From Spirochaetaceae bacterium (GTDB lineage Bacteria; Spirochaetota; Spirochaetia; Treponematales; Breznakiellaceae): a DNA stretch of 6,399 nucleotides. The stretch covers positions 1-6,399 of the forward strand of contig JAITAE010000121.1 of assembly GCA_031284295.1 (NCBI GenBank). Direction: 5' to 3'. The notes under the pieces are model-generated. The model was not told where the DNA came from. It was given only the letters and a program-made list of their open reading frames with translations, and did not search any database. A program made the translations under genes and the position numbers. Below, piece by piece: positions 5,077-6,399 of this stretch. Each line of letters begins with the position of its first letter. Within the stretch, counting starts at the first letter, position 1.

Positions 5077-6257
5077 TGCGGAATTCTGAAGACTTTATCG
5101 AAGGTATTGACGTTTTCTTTTCGGAAAAGCTGCGTCAAAAAAATATACAAACGCCGACCGCGATTCAAAAAATAGTAATTCCGCACATCCTTGACAAAAA
5201 AAATATTCTGTTCCGTTCAGAAACCGGCACGGGCAAAACCTTTGCATATCTTTTGCCAGTTCTGCAACACATCATAAATGACGGCGGCGCGGAGGACAAT
5301 TGCCGCGTTCTTGTCGCGGCCCCGACGCTTGAGCTCTGCTCACAGATAAAAAATGAAATTGATTTTTTACTGAAAAATCCTGAAAGCACAGACCCTCATG
5401 TCAATATAAAATCACTGCTGATAAGCGGCGCGGGAAGTATCGACAGGCAGATTACATGCATAAGAAAGGATAAACCGGCTGTAATTGCCGCCAATACAGG
5501 CAGGCTTTTGCAGCTTGTAAACATGAACAGGCTAAAACTGAACAAGGTGGAATACCTGATTTTGGACGAGGCCGACAGGCTTGCCGCGGATGAACATTGG
5601 GACGAAACACGGGAATTGTTAAGATGCGTGAATCCCGGCTCGGTAAAAATCGCGTGCAGCGCGACGCTCCCGGAAAAAAGCCGCCTACGTCTGGAATCGA
5701 TCCTGGGCGAGACTCTTTTTTGCGAAAGTGACGAACAGGAAATCCTGCGCGTCAACATTCTGCACTGGGCGCTTTGGGCCGAAGACCGCGATAAAATCGG
5801 CGCGTTGCGTTCATTCCTGTCCGCGGCGCGCCCCAAGAAATCCCTCGTTTTTTCGGAACACGCCGCTTCGATTCAGGAAATTGTTTCAAAGCTGAATCAT
5901 CACAGGTACGGCGCGGCGGGCATTTACAGCGGCATGGGAAAAAAGGAACGAAAGAGCGCGCTGGATAACTTTCGCGCCGGCAGGCTTCCCGTTCTTGTGT
6001 CGAGCGATCTGGCCGCCCGTGGTCTTGACATTGAAAACATTACGCATGTAGTAACGATGGGCGTTCCTGAAGACAGCGGGGTTTACCTACACCGCGCGGG
6101 CCGCACTGCGCGGGCGGGGAAAAAGGGCGTGATGCTCAGCATAGGCAACGAAAATGACCTGCGCCGCCTGCGCCGCATAGAAAAAAAACTGTCTATTGTT
6201 GTGTATCCAAAAATCTTATACAAAGGGAAAATCTGTTCACCGGATGAATTTGAATAA
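5076..6257 (+). CDS. DEAD-box ATP-dependent RNA helicase
   Basis: This compact 393-residue helicase should unwind or remodel RNA duplexes in the cytoplasm, for example in ribosome assembly or mRNA turnover. All main motifs occur in order: Q motif TPTAIQ (26-31) with an aromatic residue upstream, motif I SETGTGKT (48-55), Ia PTLEL (83-87), Ib TGR (141-143), II DEAD (164-167), III SAT (195-197), IV LVFSE (257-261), V DLAARGLDI (311-319) and VI HRAGRTARAG (339-348). The two RecA domains are complete and there is almost no C-terminal extension, so no extra RNA-binding domain. Ia usually reads PTREL, Ib usually TPGR, and the GG motif reads GAG (118-120): the RNA-contact motifs have drifted while the ATP motifs have not. 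I chose ATG 5076, which overlaps the previous TGA by one base; TTG at 5073 would add one residue. No strong ribosome-binding site is visible, so translation is probably coupled. It is RhlE/CsdA-like, but I would not name it further. Confidence 0.93.
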   Translation: MRNSEDFIEGIDVFFSEKLRQKNIQTPTAIQKIVIPHILDKKNILFRSETGTGKTFAYLLPVLQHIINDGGAEDNCRVLVAAPTLELCSQIKNEIDFLLKNPESTDPHVNIKSLLISGAGSIDRQITCIRKDKPAVIAANTGRLLQLVNMNRLKLNKVEYLILDEADRLAADEHWDETRELLRCVNPGSVKIACSATLPEKSRLRLESILGETLFCESDEQEILRVNILHWALWAEDRDKIGALRSFLSAARPKKSLVFSEHAASIQEIVSKLNHHRYGAAGIYSGMGKKERKSALDNFRAGRLPVLVSSDLAARGLDIENITHVVTMGVPEDSGVYLHRAGRTARAGKKGVMLSIGNENDLRRLRRIEKKLSIVVYPKILYKGKICSPDEFE

Positions 6258-6399
6258 TGGCGCGTGTTCAGTACGGCGTTACGCCTTGGGGAAAATGGTT
6301 CATGGACGTGCTCGAATCGTACCGGCTTGGAGCGCGTTTAGACAGGGGGAAGACCTACGCGAACACGGGCAAGGTGCTGGGGCTTGAGATAAAGGGGCG
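6257..6399 (+). CDS. SWIM zinc-finger family protein, N-terminal part (runs off the window)
   Basis: The ATG at 6257 overlaps the helicase stop TAA (6255-6257) by one base. The frame then stays open to the window end, giving 47 codons. The sequence has the characteristic start of bacterial SWIM zinc-finger proteins: YGVTPWGKWF (6-15), then RLDRGKTYANTGKV (26-39), then LGLEIKG. In that family this segment precedes the CxCxnCxH SWIM zinc-binding motif, which would lie downstream and cannot be seen. SWIM domains bind DNA or proteins, and bacterial members are often encoded beside SNF2-type helicases. Coupling to the helicase gene suggests cotranscription. The family call rests on a short but distinctive segment. 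A different frame is also open here (6196-6387), but it starts inside the helicase and has no family resemblance. Confidence 0.75.
   Translation, partial: MARVQYGVTPWGKWFMDVLESYRLGARLDRGKTYANTGKVLGLEIKG

Noticed and set aside
6196..6387. Open frame of 63 codons overlapping the helicase end
   Set aside because: It starts within the helicase gene and overlaps the SWIM frame, which has clear family motifs.

Overview
The window looks like chromosomal DNA of a Treponema-like spirochaete of moderate GC, perhaps one of the gut treponemes. I judge this from the gene mix: a Liv-type ABC transporter remnant, a secreted TPR protein, a membrane-lipid glycosyltransferase/acyltransferase set, a compact DEAD-box helicase and a SWIM protein. 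Intergenic DNA dense in small perfect hairpins points the same way. No rRNA, marker gene or database match supports the assignment, so it is tentative.

Layout. Bases 9-142 hold three tightly packed hairpin structures, one of them a three-way junction. They end where a LivF-like reading frame begins. That frame (about 144-692) is an N-terminally truncated livF remnant: signature motif and Walker B are present, Walker A is absent. A probable Rho-independent terminator follows (726-748). Bases 693-1096 contain no convincing gene but include a strongly folded stretch (about 829-971), with a long GC stem enclosing a GAAA-capped hairpin, and a weak possible promoter near 990-1022.

From 1097 everything reads rightward. 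A secreted TPR-type protein (1097-1867) comes first. It is followed by a membrane GT2 glycosyltransferase (1913-3046), a PlsC-family acyltransferase (3053-3826), a GT4 glycosyltransferase (3823-5076), a DEAD-box RNA helicase (5076-6257) and the start of a SWIM zinc-finger protein (6257 to the window end). The last five are packed with gaps of 6 bases or less, or with stop/start overlaps of 1 or 4 bases, so they are probably one translationally coupled operon.

How the genes may work together. The GT2, acyltransferase and GT4 form a plausible glycolipid or lipid-precursor module: two sugar transferases and one acyl transferase working at the cytoplasmic membrane. The helicase and the SWIM protein are nucleic-acid proteins that seem to share the transcript rather than the pathway. 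The most unusual items are the hairpin array abutting the livF remnant, the folded element at 829-971, and a 27-base near-perfect palindrome inside the acyltransferase coding sequence (3363-3389).
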